A stretch of 12,210 bases of DNA from Nitrososphaerota archaeon (GCA_028867235.1 JAGWGS010000021.1:1-12210); one strand, 5' to 3'. Positions 1-8,254 are shown, counted from the stretch's first letter. Numbers and translations are program-made. The notes: generated from the letters alone by a model not told the origin.

Positions 1-426
1 AAGCGGACTCAAAAAGACCTTGAGATGCTCCTAAGAAAGGGAGCTAAGATAAGACTGGTCAAGGGTGCGTACCATGAGAGTGCAAAAAATGCATACATGA
101 CAAGACATGATGTTGATGAGAATTACAAAAAACTCATGAATAGATTGTTTGATGATGCAAACGAGTTTGCAATAGCCACTCATGATTCAAAGTTGATTGA
201 TATGGCAATCAATCTGTCAAGAAAACATGAACGCAAGTTCGAGTTTCAGATGCTAAAAGGGATACGCGATGAGCTAAAACCTATTTTGGTAAAAGATGGC
301 TTTACAGTTGCAGAATACATTCCATATGGAACAAACTGGCTTCCATATTCCATACGGAGACTAAAGGAGAGAAAACGAAACATATTGTTGCTTGGCAGCT
401 CGTTTATTCATTCACATCGCGTCTGA
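1..426 (+). CDS. Proline dehydrogenase (FAD-dependent), C-terminal part, cut by window start
   Basis: Oxidises L-proline to delta-1-pyrroline-5-carboxylate with FAD, in the cytoplasm or at the membrane face, passing electrons to the respiratory chain. The frame is open from base 1 and 141 residues are visible. Seen motifs of the PRODH (beta/alpha)8 barrel: RLVKGAYHES at visible residues 18-27 (the strand with the conserved Lys), ATHD at 59-62, FEFQMLKGI at 81-88, and the C-terminal YGTNWLPYSIRRLKER at 109-124, whose paired Arg (119-120) match the residues that bind the proline carboxylate in PutA-type enzymes. It stops about 20 residues after this helix, so it is a monofunctional PRODH and not a PutA fusion. 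The dehydrogenase for the next step lies convergently next door and overlaps it by 19 bp. The N-terminal part and promoter are outside the window. Confidence 0.93.
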   Translation, partial: KRTQKDLEMLLRKGAKIRLVKGAYHESAKNAYMTRHDVDENYKKLMNRLFDDANEFAIATHDSKLIDMAINLSRKHERKFEFQMLKGIRDELKPILVKDGFTVAEYIPYGTNWLPYSIRRLKERKRNILLLGSSFIHSHRV

Positions 427-1973
427 GTCTGCTCTCGCAAGAATTGTAACAAATAGTATGCTCCCCCGGCTCCCTTGCCAGAGATTCCAGAATCTTTCCA
501 TCCAACAAACGGTTGCGCTCCAACCATTGCTCCAGTGGTAGCACTAGCAGATCGGTTTGCATATGTGACGCCTGCTTCAATTTTTTCAAAGAATTTTTCA
601 ATCTCTGCCTTGTCTTGACTAAAGACTCCGGCAGTAAGGCCATAGTTGCTCTTGTTTGCAAGAGATATTGCTTCATCAAAGTTATCAAATTCCTCAACGC
701 ATAGAAACGGTAGGAATAATTCCTCTCGAATTAATTCATGGTCTTTTGGAAGACCTGCTACAATTGTGGGCATGACAAAATTTCCATCCTTGCATGATGC
801 ATCAGGTACAAGATCTCCCCCACATAGTATCTTGCCATCTTTTTTTGCAACATCAGATGCTTTTTGGAATTTTTGCACCGCATCTGCATTTATGACAGGT
901 CCAATGTACGAGTCTTTCTCCCAGGGTTTTCCAACTTTGAGCGCTCGAGTCTTTGCAACAAGCCTATCAAGAAATTTGGGTGCAATTGACTTGTGGACAT
1001 AGACACGAGAGCATGCACTACACTTTTGTCCGCTATATCCAAAGGCTGCACGCATTACACCGTCTGTTGCTTTCTCAATATCAGAGGATGCTGATACTAT
1101 GGCAGGGTTTTTTCCTCCCATCTCTGAGATAAACGGTCTTGGCCTATGAGATTCAACTGTGGAATATCCTGACATGCCTACCTGTTTAGAGCCTGTAAAT
1201 GCAATTCCCTCAATCATATCACTTGAAAGAATTGTTTTTCCAACTATGCTTCCAGAGCCTGTTACAAAATTTATTGCGGCAGGAGGAAGTTTGTGAAATA
1301 TAGATTCTACAAACTTGAATGCAGAAATTGGTGCATCACTTGATGGTTTTAGAACTACAGTATTTCCTGTTATCAGTGCTCCAGATGTCATCCCTATTGC
1401 AATTGCAGATGGAAAGTTAAATGGAGATATTACGCCCCACACGCCATATGGTTTTAGCACGCTTTTTGTATTTTCATTGGATGTTGCACTTTTTGTCTGC
1501 TTTGAAAATCCCTGGTTGATTTCGAGTTGTTCTGCATAAAATCGCATAAAGTCTATTGATTCATCAAGGTCTCCCATTGCCTCAAGCCTGTTTTTTCCGT
1601 TTTCAAAACTCAAGATTGCTGCAAGATCAAACTTGTTTTGTGAGAAAATGTCTGCAACTTCTCTAAATATTCTAACCCTTGTTTCATATGGTACTAGAGA
1701 CCACTTGAAAAACGAATCTCTGGCAGTCTCTATTGCGTGTAAGGCATCTTCCTTTGTAGCAAGAGGGAATCGTCCAAGAATTAGATTTCTGTCAGCAGGA
1801 GAGCGTACTTCAAAGGTATCATTAGAAAAGATCTCTTTTCCGCCAATAATCATCGGATAATTTTTATCAAAGTCTTTTTGAATGCGAGTTACAGAGTCAT
1901 CAAATTTCTTGTGAAATTCATCAACAGAGTTATTCTCTACAAATTTCCCCCATGTCTTTTCGTTTTCAAACAT
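408..1973 (-). CDS. pruA: L-glutamate gamma-semialdehyde (1-pyrroline-5-carboxylate) dehydrogenase
   Basis: NAD-dependent oxidation of glutamate-gamma-semialdehyde (the hydrolysed form of P5C) to glutamate, the second step of proline degradation. About 521 aa, a normal length for the P5CDH branch of the aldehyde dehydrogenase superfamily. Numbered from the ATG at 1973: SPFNFP near 184-189, FTGSKQVG near 259-266 (nucleotide-binding turn), EMGGKNP with general-base Glu284, and the P5CDH hallmark GYSGQKCSACSR with catalytic Cys318. Start choice: the frame also has TTG codons at 1982 and 1976, but ATG 1973 is preferred. A GGTG lies about 12 nt upstream, and a TTAAAT element (1998-2004 region) sits at the distance expected for a leaderless start. 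The C-terminus overlaps the end of the proline dehydrogenase. The gene is divergent from nurA, with 119 bp between starts. Confidence 0.93.
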   Translation of the reverse strand: MFENEKTWGKFVENNSVDEFHKKFDDSVTRIQKDFDKNYPMIIGGKEIFSNDTFEVRSPADRNLILGRFPLATKEDALHAIETARDSFFKWSLVPYETRVRIFREVADIFSQNKFDLAAILSFENGKNRLEAMGDLDESIDFMRFYAEQLEINQGFSKQTKSATSNENTKSVLKPYGVWGVISPFNFPSAIAIGMTSGALITGNTVVLKPSSDAPISAFKFVESIFHKLPPAAINFVTGSGSIVGKTILSSDMIEGIAFTGSKQVGMSGYSTVESHRPRPFISEMGGKNPAIVSASSDIEKATDGVMRAAFGYSGQKCSACSRVYVHKSIAPKFLDRLVAKTRALKVGKPWEKDSYIGPVINADAVQKFQKASDVAKKDGKILCGGDLVPDASCKDGNFVMPTIVAGLPKDHELIREELFLPFLCVEEFDNFDEAISLANKSNYGLTAGVFSQDKAEIEKFFEKIEAGVTYANRSASATTGAMVGAQPFVGWKDSGISGKGAGGAYYLLQFLREQTQTRCE

Positions 1974-2083
1974 CAATACCAATCACACCAGTCCAAGATT
2001 TAACTGGTTTTGTTGATGTCAAATCCGTATTAGCTTGGGGACAAACCTATTTCAAACGCGAAACATTTTATCTACTCAGGCAA

Positions 2084-2088
2084 AGGTG
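2084..2088 (+). promoter_or_regulatory. Shine-Dalgarno site of nurA
   Basis: AGGTG ends 4 nt before the ATG at 2093. It decides the start: the same frame is open back to an ATG at 1952, but that would overlap the start of the divergent dehydrogenase gene and has no comparable site. A TATA-like ATTTTATCT lies at 2065-2073, so a leaderless or near-leaderless transcript is also possible; the two signals are not fully compatible. Confidence 0.6.
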
Positions 2089-2092
2089 TTCT

Positions 2093-2932
2093 ATGCTAAA
2101 TACAGTATATCGTGATGCCATAAAGAAGAGAGAAGAGACAAGGTCCATCTTCAAGGGAGAGAGATTTGACCAGATCATAAAAAAGGCAAAAGATGACTGG
2201 ATAGAATACATACCCCAGAAGAAAGACTCTCAGATTGCAGGAATTGACAGTAGTTACAACAGTACCAAGTTTCAAGGGTTAGAGTTATGGGTAGTTTCAG
2301 GAGTTTCGATAAAATCAGATGGTAAGATAATATACGAAGAGCACGACCAAGGCCTAGGACAGCCTTCACCAGAACTTGAGACACAGGCAAGCAAGATGGA
2401 GGTGTCAGCATGTATCAACTCGGTAGAAAATGCCGACCTTGTTGCATTAGATGGCTCACTATATTCACAGTTTCTTACAAGACAAGCATCGCTTGGAGGT
2501 TCTATTACAGCTGCGATAAAAAAGAAAAACAATGTGATTTTCATATCAAAGACATCATCTGCAAGAAAACAATTTGAAAAACTAGGTTCAGTAGCAGGAG
2601 ATATTTTTTATTACAACCATGCAGTCAAAACACCTGGATTTAGTAAGATCTTTACAGACCCTAGTCTTGGACCAGGAAAAGTAGTAACATATGTTTATGC
2701 AAGACTAAGACATTCAACGCCACTTATCAAAATAGAGCTATTAGGTTCTGATCATCAAGAATCTGAAATGAAAAATCTGTTAGACATTATTACAAAAAAT
2801 AGTGTTGGAGGGTACCCATATTCATTAAAGCTTGCTCATGAGAAATGCAAGATAAGCAATTCTGATCTTTCAAGACTGGTTAGTCTATATGGACTTGGAA
2901 ATGAAGTTGGTTCAAGAGAGGTATTAAATTGA
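2093..2932 (+). CDS. nurA: NurA, 5'-3' nuclease for DNA end resection
   Basis: NurA is a toroidal dimeric nuclease that works with the HerA translocase to resect double-strand breaks into 3' overhangs for RadA. The protein is 279 aa from ATG 2093. Family motifs: IAGIDSSYNS with a metal-binding Asp at 52, LVALDGSLYS with Asp at 120, a Lys in IFISKTSS at 153, and the C-terminal PYSLKLAHEKCKIS with His at 249, which matches the conserved His-containing motif near the NurA C-terminus. Between 1 and 45 there is a charged helical stretch, as in other NurA proteins. It is first in the nurA-herA-mre11-rad50 operon; its TGA (2930-2932) overlaps the TTG start of herA. Function is assigned from motifs plus neighbourhood and is secure as to family. 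Confidence 0.9.
   Translation: MLNTVYRDAIKKREETRSIFKGERFDQIIKKAKDDWIEYIPQKKDSQIAGIDSSYNSTKFQGLELWVVSGVSIKSDGKIIYEEHDQGLGQPSPELETQASKMEVSACINSVENADLVALDGSLYSQFLTRQASLGGSITAAIKKKNNVIFISKTSSARKQFEKLGSVAGDIFYYNHAVKTPGFSKIFTDPSLGPGKVVTYVYARLRHSTPLIKIELLGSDHQESEMKNLLDIITKNSVGGYPYSLKLAHEKCKISNSDLSRLVSLYGLGNEVGSREVLN
2918..2922 (+). promoter_or_regulatory. Shine-Dalgarno site of herA supporting a TTG start
   Basis: GAGGT lies 6 nt before TTG at 2929 and inside the end of nurA. The start and stop share TTGA at 2929-2932, the typical arrangement for translational coupling. This supports the rare TTG codon as the true start. Confidence 0.6.
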
Positions 2933-4449
2933 CAATAGGAGTTGTGATAGGAGAATCAAGACCTACTGATGTTACAGTACAATCATCAAAGCCGTTGTCG
3001 GTTGGAGAATATGTCATAATTGATTCACAAGATGGAAAAATTTTGGGTCTTGTTGAAAAATCAATAATTTCAAGTGAGGCATTGACAGATGTTAGAAATT
3101 TTGATGAGGCAGTAGAGAGCAAAGAAGTTGCAGATCTTAATTCAAGAGACAAAAACTATAAGGTAAAAATAGGAATACTAGGATTTCTAGACAAGCTACA
3201 AAAGGGTCAGATGATCCTTCCTGCAGTACCTCCCCTTCCAGGAACATCAATTTTGGAAGCAACACAAAAAGATTTGGGAATAATATTTGGTCCGTCATCA
3301 GAAGAATGGACTAGAATTGGGTCTCTTTTGAGAAATTCTAGCATAGAAGCAAGAATTAACATCAACAAGATAGTCTCAAGACACTTGGCAATACTTGCAA
3401 TGACAGGCATGGGAAAAAGTAACCTAGTTTCACTTATTGCAAGACATGTAGCAACACTAAACGGCACGCTAGTCATTTTTGATTACCACAATGACTATGA
3501 GAATCTGGACGTACCAAAGATGAATTACATGTTGGCAAAGATAAATCCTCGGCTCTTGCCTGCAGACAAGCTTGCCGAGGTCATAGAACTACGAGAAAAT
3601 GCAGACAAGCAACAGAGAGCCCTAAGAGAGTCATTTACAGAATCAGTCAAACAGTCAAAGGATTTTTGGCAGGCACTTGAAGAAAGTACCAGATCTTTTG
3701 GACACATGACAAAAGGATATGCAGATAGTGCAAGCCGAGTCTTGGACAAGATAGATGATGCAAAACATAGATTCTCAGACATATTAGATCCTGACTGCGG
3801 AGACCCGGTAGAGCTCATCAAAGAAGGCAGAGTAAATGTGTTAAACATATCAGAGCTTAGTGAGAGGCAAGCAAATGCAGGATTAGCATATTATTTACAA
3901 GAGTTGTTACAACATAGAAAAAATTCAGTGTGGGAAAAGAAAGGCAAGGTATCCACAAAGAAGAGTAACAAGTTTCTTGCACCAGTATTTGTAATAATAG
4001 AAGAAGCTCATGTTTTCATTCCAAAAGGAGAACATACTGACACAAAGTATTGGGCATCAAAAGTAGCAAGAGAAGGGCGCAAGTTTGGAATTGGCCTTGG
4101 AGTTGTATCACAGAGACCAAGAAATATTGATCCCAATGTATTAAGTCAGATGGGTTCGCTTGCAATAATGAAGATAGTACAAGACGATGATCAACAACAG
4201 ATTGCATCAGCTGCAGAATCATTGAGTAAGGATTTGCTTTCACAGCTATCATCTCTGAATATTGGTGACGCTGTACTAATTGGGCAATGGGTTAATCTTC
4301 CGTCAATCGTACATGTGGACGAGGTAAAGAGCAAAAAGTCAGGCTCTGATCTTAACGCAGTATCAGAATGGAGTCAGACTGACAAGTTCAAAGAGATTGC
4401 AAAAGAGTCTACAAAATCCATGATTCAAAAAGATCTTTTGCTTGATTGA
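2929..4449 (+). CDS. herA: HerA, hexameric DNA translocase/helicase
   Basis: HerA is an FtsK/HerA-family ATPase that drives DNA through NurA and cooperates with Mre11-Rad50 in end resection. 506 aa, the usual size. Domain order: HAS-barrel at about 1-100; Walker A MTGMGKSN at 158-165 with Lys163; a helical insertion at about 200-290; Walker B VFVIIEEAH at 353-361; the REGRKFGIG segment at 381-389 and SQRPRNIDPNVLSQ at 394-407, which carry the arginine-finger and sensor residues of the family; and a C-terminal brace rich in Lys. The first Gly of the P-loop consensus is Ala157, a mild variation. Start is TTG with a good ribosome site and a 4-nt overlap with nurA. Its stop (4447-4449) is one nucleotide before the mre11 ATG. 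Confidence 0.95.
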   Translation: MTIGVVIGESRPTDVTVQSSKPLSVGEYVIIDSQDGKILGLVEKSIISSEALTDVRNFDEAVESKEVADLNSRDKNYKVKIGILGFLDKLQKGQMILPAVPPLPGTSILEATQKDLGIIFGPSSEEWTRIGSLLRNSSIEARININKIVSRHLAILAMTGMGKSNLVSLIARHVATLNGTLVIFDYHNDYENLDVPKMNYMLAKINPRLLPADKLAEVIELRENADKQQRALRESFTESVKQSKDFWQALEESTRSFGHMTKGYADSASRVLDKIDDAKHRFSDILDPDCGDPVELIKEGRVNVLNISELSERQANAGLAYYLQELLQHRKNSVWEKKGKVSTKKSNKFLAPVFVIIEEAHVFIPKGEHTDTKYWASKVAREGRKFGIGLGVVSQRPRNIDPNVLSQMGSLAIMKIVQDDDQQQIASAAESLSKDLLSQLSSLNIGDAVLIGQWVNLPSIVHVDEVKSKKSGSDLNAVSEWSQTDKFKEIAKESTKSMIQKDLLLD

Positions 4450-4450
4450 G

Positions 4451-5605
4451 ATGATTTTCTCTCATATCTCTGACACCCACCTAGGTTTTGTCCAATACCA
4501 TTCAGAGGAGCGCGAAAATGATGTATACAATGCATTTGACCAGGCAATTGACACATCAATAAAAGATCATGTCGACTTTGTCATACTGGCAGGAGACATA
4601 TTTCACGTTCCAAACCCAAGTGGAAAAGCAATACTTGTACTTGCAAATGCACTACGACGCCTAAAGAAAAACAACATTGATTCCTATTTCATATTAGGAG
4701 AACATGATATCAGCAGAATAAGGTCAACACCAGTTCCATTTGTGTACCACAATCTGGGCTTTTCAAAATACATAGGAAATGGGGAACCAATTTTTCACAA
4801 GGATGTTTTAATTTCAGGATTTGACAAGCGAAGAAAGGCAGAGATTGAAAACTTTGAGCCAGAACTTGCACGAATTGATGCAGAAGCCAAAAAACACCAA
4901 GGACATAAAATACTTGTACTCCATCAAGGAATAACCGAAGTAAACAAGTTTGCAGGAGAGATAAACTCTGTTGATCTTCCAAAAAATTTTACATATTATG
5001 CAATGGGCCATCTTCATGAACAAGAGTTAAAACGATTCTCACATCTTGGAGGGCCACTTGCATATCCAGGATCAATTGAGCTTACCTCAAGTGAAGGAAT
5101 CAAAGAAACAGAGAAAGGTTTCTACCAGGTTGACATTTCATCAAAAGAAGCATCACCAACATGGATAAAACTTGACATACGCCCACAATTTTCCATTAAA
5201 ACTTCGATTGACTCTATTTCAAGTGACGTAGATGCACTTGTCCAAAAGATGCAGGATTTACCAAGAAAACCAGTAGTTGAATTGAAAATAACTGGAGAGA
5301 TAACAGAACATGGAATAATCCAATCACAGGTAGCCAAACTAACAGAACTTACATTGCGTTGTTTTTGGAAACACATATCACAGGAACAATCAAGTGGTTC
5401 AGTCTTTATCGACAAGCCCCTCAAGATAGAAGAAGAGATGCATAGAATTGCAAAAGAAATACTTGGCTCTACAAATATGGCAAACTTTGCAATAACTGAG
5501 CTCTTGCCTTTGTTATCAAGAGGCAATGCAGATGAGGCAAGCCAAGCAATAATAGACAATTTTGAAAAGTTCAAGAAAGGAGTAAGAAATGCTACAATCA
5601 GTTGA
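4451..5605 (+). CDS. mre11: Mre11, DNA double-strand-break repair nuclease
   Basis: Mn-dependent 3'-5' exonuclease and endonuclease subunit of the Mre11-Rad50 complex. 384 aa from ATG 4451; a TTG at 4442 would add three residues and overlap herA. ATG is preferred because it places the phosphoesterase residues at the same numbers as I recall for the Pyrococcus enzyme: Asp8 and His10 (SDTHLG), Asp49 and His52 (AGDIFH), His85 (GEHD), then His158 (LHQG) and His187/His189 (GHLH). The motif GGPLAYPGSIELTS (199-212 region) follows as usual. Residues from about 240 form the capping domain and the C-terminal Rad50-binding helices. Motif III normally reads GNHD; here residue 84 is Glu (codon 4700-4702). 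The end overlaps rad50 by 17 nt. Confidence 0.93.
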   Translation: MIFSHISDTHLGFVQYHSEERENDVYNAFDQAIDTSIKDHVDFVILAGDIFHVPNPSGKAILVLANALRRLKKNNIDSYFILGEHDISRIRSTPVPFVYHNLGFSKYIGNGEPIFHKDVLISGFDKRRKAEIENFEPELARIDAEAKKHQGHKILVLHQGITEVNKFAGEINSVDLPKNFTYYAMGHLHEQELKRFSHLGGPLAYPGSIELTSSEGIKETEKGFYQVDISSKEASPTWIKLDIRPQFSIKTSIDSISSDVDALVQKMQDLPRKPVVELKITGEITEHGIIQSQVAKLTELTLRCFWKHISQEQSSGSVFIDKPLKIEEEMHRIAKEILGSTNMANFAITELLPLLSRGNADEASQAIIDNFEKFKKGVRNATIS

Positions 5606-7664
5606 ACTTGAGAATTTTCTTTCTCACAAGAATACAAAGTTAACCTTTGAGAGAGGCGTAACAGTCTTTGTTGGACCAAATGGGGCAGGAAAATCAAGTG
5701 TAATTGATGCAATTACATTTGCATTGTTTGGTGAGCACTTGCGTAAATCCACAAAAGGACTATTGCGAAGAGGAAACAACCAGTCATATGCAAAAGTAGA
5801 GTTTACAATAGGAGACAGACAGTTTGAGGCAACCAGAAAGATAGACTCCAAGGGAACAGTCGGAGCCACATTAAATGAAAAAAAGGACGGCCAAGTAATT
5901 CCACTTGCAGCAGGAGAGAGAAAACAATTTGGAGAGTCCATGACAGAAACAATCGAATCTTTAGTAGGCCTTGATTTTGAGAAACTAAAGGTTGCATCAA
6001 TTGTACAACAAGGAGAACTTCAGACAATAATAGAGGCAGATCCTAAAAAATTCAAGGAACTTGTTAATGCAATAATAGGAATAGACAAACTTGACACTGC
6101 TTACGAGTCAATGCGAAAGACAATAGATAATTTCAGAAGTGCAATGAAAGCAAAAATTGGTCATGATGATACCGATATTGCAACATTACATGGCAGGATG
6201 GAATACCTTCAAAAAGAAATAACAATTCTTGAACCACAAAAGAAAAAACTTGAGGAAGACAAGTTACAACAAGAACAAAAATTTCTTTTATTACAACAAG
6301 AGATTGAATTAGAGGCACCAAAAGAACTCAAGATAAAAGAGATAGATAACAAAAAAGATGATCTCACAAGATATCTGAAAAATTTTACATCTGCAAAGAA
6401 AAGAGAATTAGAGGAGAAAAAAAGAAGACTGGCAGAATGCACAAACAGTATTTCCATAGCATCAGTCAAACCACAGATAGAGCAAGAAATGACTGTCATG
6501 CAGGCAGAAATTGACAGAATTCGAGAGCAGGCAAAAGAAACAGGGGAAAAAATTGCAATGATTCGCGGTCAGCAAGAGATTGCAAATAGACTTCACTTGA
6601 TAGATGGCAAGTGCCCAGTATGTAATTCCAAGGTAGACAAACTCAATCCACTCTTTGAAGAAGAACACCTCAAATTAGAATTGTCATCGTTAAAAAACAA
6701 GACAGATATTCTAACAAAAGAAGAAGTAATCCACCAAGGCAAGAAAAAGGAATTAGAACTCAAACTAGTCCAAATCACAAAAGCAGAGGGGATCTTGTCA
6801 CTTAACAGAATAAAAAATCAAGATGACTTGGCCATTCTAAGTAAGGAAGTAGAGTCACTTGAAGCAAATACAAGAGACATACCACTTGAACTAGACCTAG
6901 TAAATATTCTTCAGCATGCAATTGATGAATACTCTACGGATTTGATAAAGGTAATTTCTACATTAATTGAGGAGACTAGAGGGTTTGATTCCAACAAATT
7001 CAGAGAACTAAAATCAAGACTAGAGCAACAGCGTAAAACCATTGGTACAACAGACCAAGAGATAGGATCGGTAAATACAAAACTAAAATTATACAGAGAT
7101 GAAATCATCCAAACTACAAGTGTAATATCAGAGTTACAAGATGTAAAACAATATGTCACCACTCTTGAGACAATACGAAGTCAAATTTACAACAGGGACG
7201 GTCCTGTTGCCACAAGTCTTCGCTCATGGGCACTTGGGACCATATCCCAAAAAGCTTCGGAATATCTTACAACATTTAACGTAAAAATACAGAGAATAAC
7301 ACTTGAGGATAAAGCACGAGACATAGTAATAACATGTCATTCTGGAAACTCTGAGCTTGACCTAGAATCATTGAGTGGGGGAGAAAAGGTAAGTGTTGCA
7401 CTAGCCCTAAGACTAGGCATGGCTCACCTCATGGGTTCATCTAATTTAAATTTCATAATACTTGACGAGCCAACAACACATCTTGATCAAGAAAGAAGAA
7501 AGTCTCTTGTAAGCGTGCTATCCCAAGCATTTGAGTCAAATATTGACGCAATATCACAGTTTATCATAATTACACATGATTCTGAGATATTTGAAAATTC
7601 CAATATTGATGCAATTTATGAATTCAGGTCAACATCTGATGGAACACTGGTTGCTCCGCTCTAA
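5589..7664 (+). CDS. rad50: Rad50, SMC-like ATPase of the Mre11-Rad50 complex
   Basis: ABC-type ATPase that tethers and senses DNA ends and gates Mre11. 691 aa. N-terminal ATPase half: Walker A GPNGAGKSS at 29-37 (Lys35) and Q-loop VQQGEL at 139-144. Two coiled-coil arms (about 155-335 and 350-535) flank a zinc hook CPVC at 342-345, through which Rad50 dimers join. C-terminal half: ABC signature LSGGEK at 595-600, Walker B FIILDEP at 622-628 followed by D-loop THLD at 630-633, and the switch His in ITHD at 661-664. The arms are shorter than in the roughly 880-aa Pyrococcus protein. Ribosome site GGAG at 5579-5582 is 6 nt before ATG 5589, within mre11. Last gene of the operon; its stop overlaps the convergent HEAT-repeat gene by 4 bp. 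Confidence 0.95.
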   Translation: MLQSVELENFLSHKNTKLTFERGVTVFVGPNGAGKSSVIDAITFALFGEHLRKSTKGLLRRGNNQSYAKVEFTIGDRQFEATRKIDSKGTVGATLNEKKDGQVIPLAAGERKQFGESMTETIESLVGLDFEKLKVASIVQQGELQTIIEADPKKFKELVNAIIGIDKLDTAYESMRKTIDNFRSAMKAKIGHDDTDIATLHGRMEYLQKEITILEPQKKKLEEDKLQQEQKFLLLQQEIELEAPKELKIKEIDNKKDDLTRYLKNFTSAKKRELEEKKRRLAECTNSISIASVKPQIEQEMTVMQAEIDRIREQAKETGEKIAMIRGQQEIANRLHLIDGKCPVCNSKVDKLNPLFEEEHLKLELSSLKNKTDILTKEEVIHQGKKKELELKLVQITKAEGILSLNRIKNQDDLAILSKEVESLEANTRDIPLELDLVNILQHAIDEYSTDLIKVISTLIEETRGFDSNKFRELKSRLEQQRKTIGTTDQEIGSVNTKLKLYRDEIIQTTSVISELQDVKQYVTTLETIRSQIYNRDGPVATSLRSWALGTISQKASEYLTTFNVKIQRITLEDKARDIVITCHSGNSELDLESLSGGEKVSVALALRLGMAHLMGSSNLNFIILDEPTTHLDQERRKSLVSVLSQAFESNIDAISQFIIITHDSEIFENSNIDAIYEFRSTSDGTLVAPL

Positions 7665-8149
7665 CCGCCTGTTAATTTGGCAAACCTGTCATTTTTGCAC
7701 ATGCTTTCCATGAATTTCAAGTTGGACAATGCAACTACAGCAGAATCTCGCACTTGTTCACTTGAATCTTCCAATGCTTTTTGAAGTGTCTCCTTTGCAT
7801 CCTGTGAACCAATGACTCCAAGTGCGACTGCAGCTTCATGTCTTACAAACAAGCTAGGGTCATTTCGTGTTGCATCTTCAAGTGGTTTAATTCCACTTCT
7901 AAGGCACATCTGTCCAAGAGAAAATGCTGCCTCATGTCGGACCAGTTCATTAGAGTCGTTTTTCAATATGTTTGCCACGTACGGTACAACATCCTCTCCT
8001 CCCATATCTACGAGAATGCAGACTGCTCTGCATCTAATTACAAAATCCTTGTCAGACAATAATTTGACAAAATACTGCTTGTCTTTTTTTTCATACTTTT
8101 CTTCCATCTCAGACAAGAGTTCAAGACGGCCATTGGGAATTATTTCCAT
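7661..8149 (-). CDS. Small HEAT-repeat protein with two His-Glu motifs (half-deoxyhypusine-hydroxylase-like)
   Basis: 162 aa, all helical, with about four HEAT arms of the PBS-lyase type (centred near residues 40, 72, 104 and 135). Two arms carry a His-Glu pair: VRHEAAFSLGQM at 70-81 (His72-Glu73) and VRHEAAVALGVIG at 102-114 (His104-Glu105), 32 residues apart. Eukaryotic deoxyhypusine hydroxylase (DOHH) holds its di-iron centre with four such HE pairs, two per half, in closely similar arm sequences; this protein would be one half, which could dimerise. That is inference; generic HEAT scaffolds also use RxEAAxALG. The start is well supported: GAGGTG (8155-8160, minus) lies 5 nt before the ATG, and an AT-rich TAAATATTA element lies at 8169-8177. 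Convergent with rad50 but on its own promoter, so it need not be a repair factor. Confidence 0.85.
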   Translation of the reverse strand: MEIIPNGRLELLSEMEEKYEKKDKQYFVKLLSDKDFVIRCRAVCILVDMGGEDVVPYVANILKNDSNELVRHEAAFSLGQMCLRSGIKPLEDATRNDPSLFVRHEAAVALGVIGSQDAKETLQKALEDSSEQVRDSAVVALSNLKFMESMCKNDRFAKLTGG

Positions 8150-8213
8150 GAAAGCACCTCTTTGTGTCTAATATTTAGTCGTTATCTAGGAATGAAAATA
8201 CAATTTTTACAAC

Positions 8214-8236
8214 TAACAATGTTACTGAACAATGTG
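8214..8236 (+). repeat. Operator-like element upstream of the PepSY-like gene
   Basis: Contains two copies of AACAATGT, at 8215-8222 and 8228-8235, spaced 13 nt start to start. The first lies in the odd palindrome AACA-A-TGTT (8215-8223). The 15-mer GTTACTGAACAATGT at 8221-8235 recurs exactly, inverted, at 8886-8900. It ends 10 nt before the TATA box at 8246, a position suited to an activator or to a shared regulator. Could also act on the divergent HEAT gene. Confidence 0.5.
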
Positions 8237-8245
8237 GCGTAATTC

Positions 8246-8254
8246 TTTATAAAA
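8246..8254 (+). promoter_or_regulatory. TATA box of the PepSY-like gene
   Basis: TTTATAAAA is a near-perfect archaeal TATA box. It is centred about 24 nt before the ATG at 8274, so transcription should begin at or next to the start codon and the mRNA is probably leaderless; there is indeed no Shine-Dalgarno site. Confidence 0.75.

Noticed and set aside
408..697. Other minus-strand ORF of 97 codons starting at 697
   Set aside because: Overlaps the P5C dehydrogenase in a different frame without any family signal.
1974..1982. TTG start for P5C dehydrogenase at 1982
   Set aside because: Adds only three residues; ATG 1973 is a stronger codon with suitable upstream signals. Not fully excluded.
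1952..2092. N-terminal extension of nurA by 47 codons from ATG 1952
   Set aside because: It would overlap the start of the divergent P5C dehydrogenase gene and both promoters; the ATG at 2093 has an AGGTG site 4 nt upstream and gives the normal NurA length.
4442..4450. TTG start for mre11 at 4442
   Set aside because: ATG 4451 brings the catalytic residues to family numbering (Asp8, His10, Asp49, His85) and needs no overlap with herA.
5122..5712. 196-codon minus-strand ORF across the mre11/rad50 junction
   Set aside because: Lies fully opposite two genes with intact motifs; composition is that of a shadow frame with many Ser/Cys/Leu.
7812..8171. 119-codon plus-strand ORF
   Set aside because: Opposite the HEAT-repeat gene, whose motifs and ribosome site are clear.
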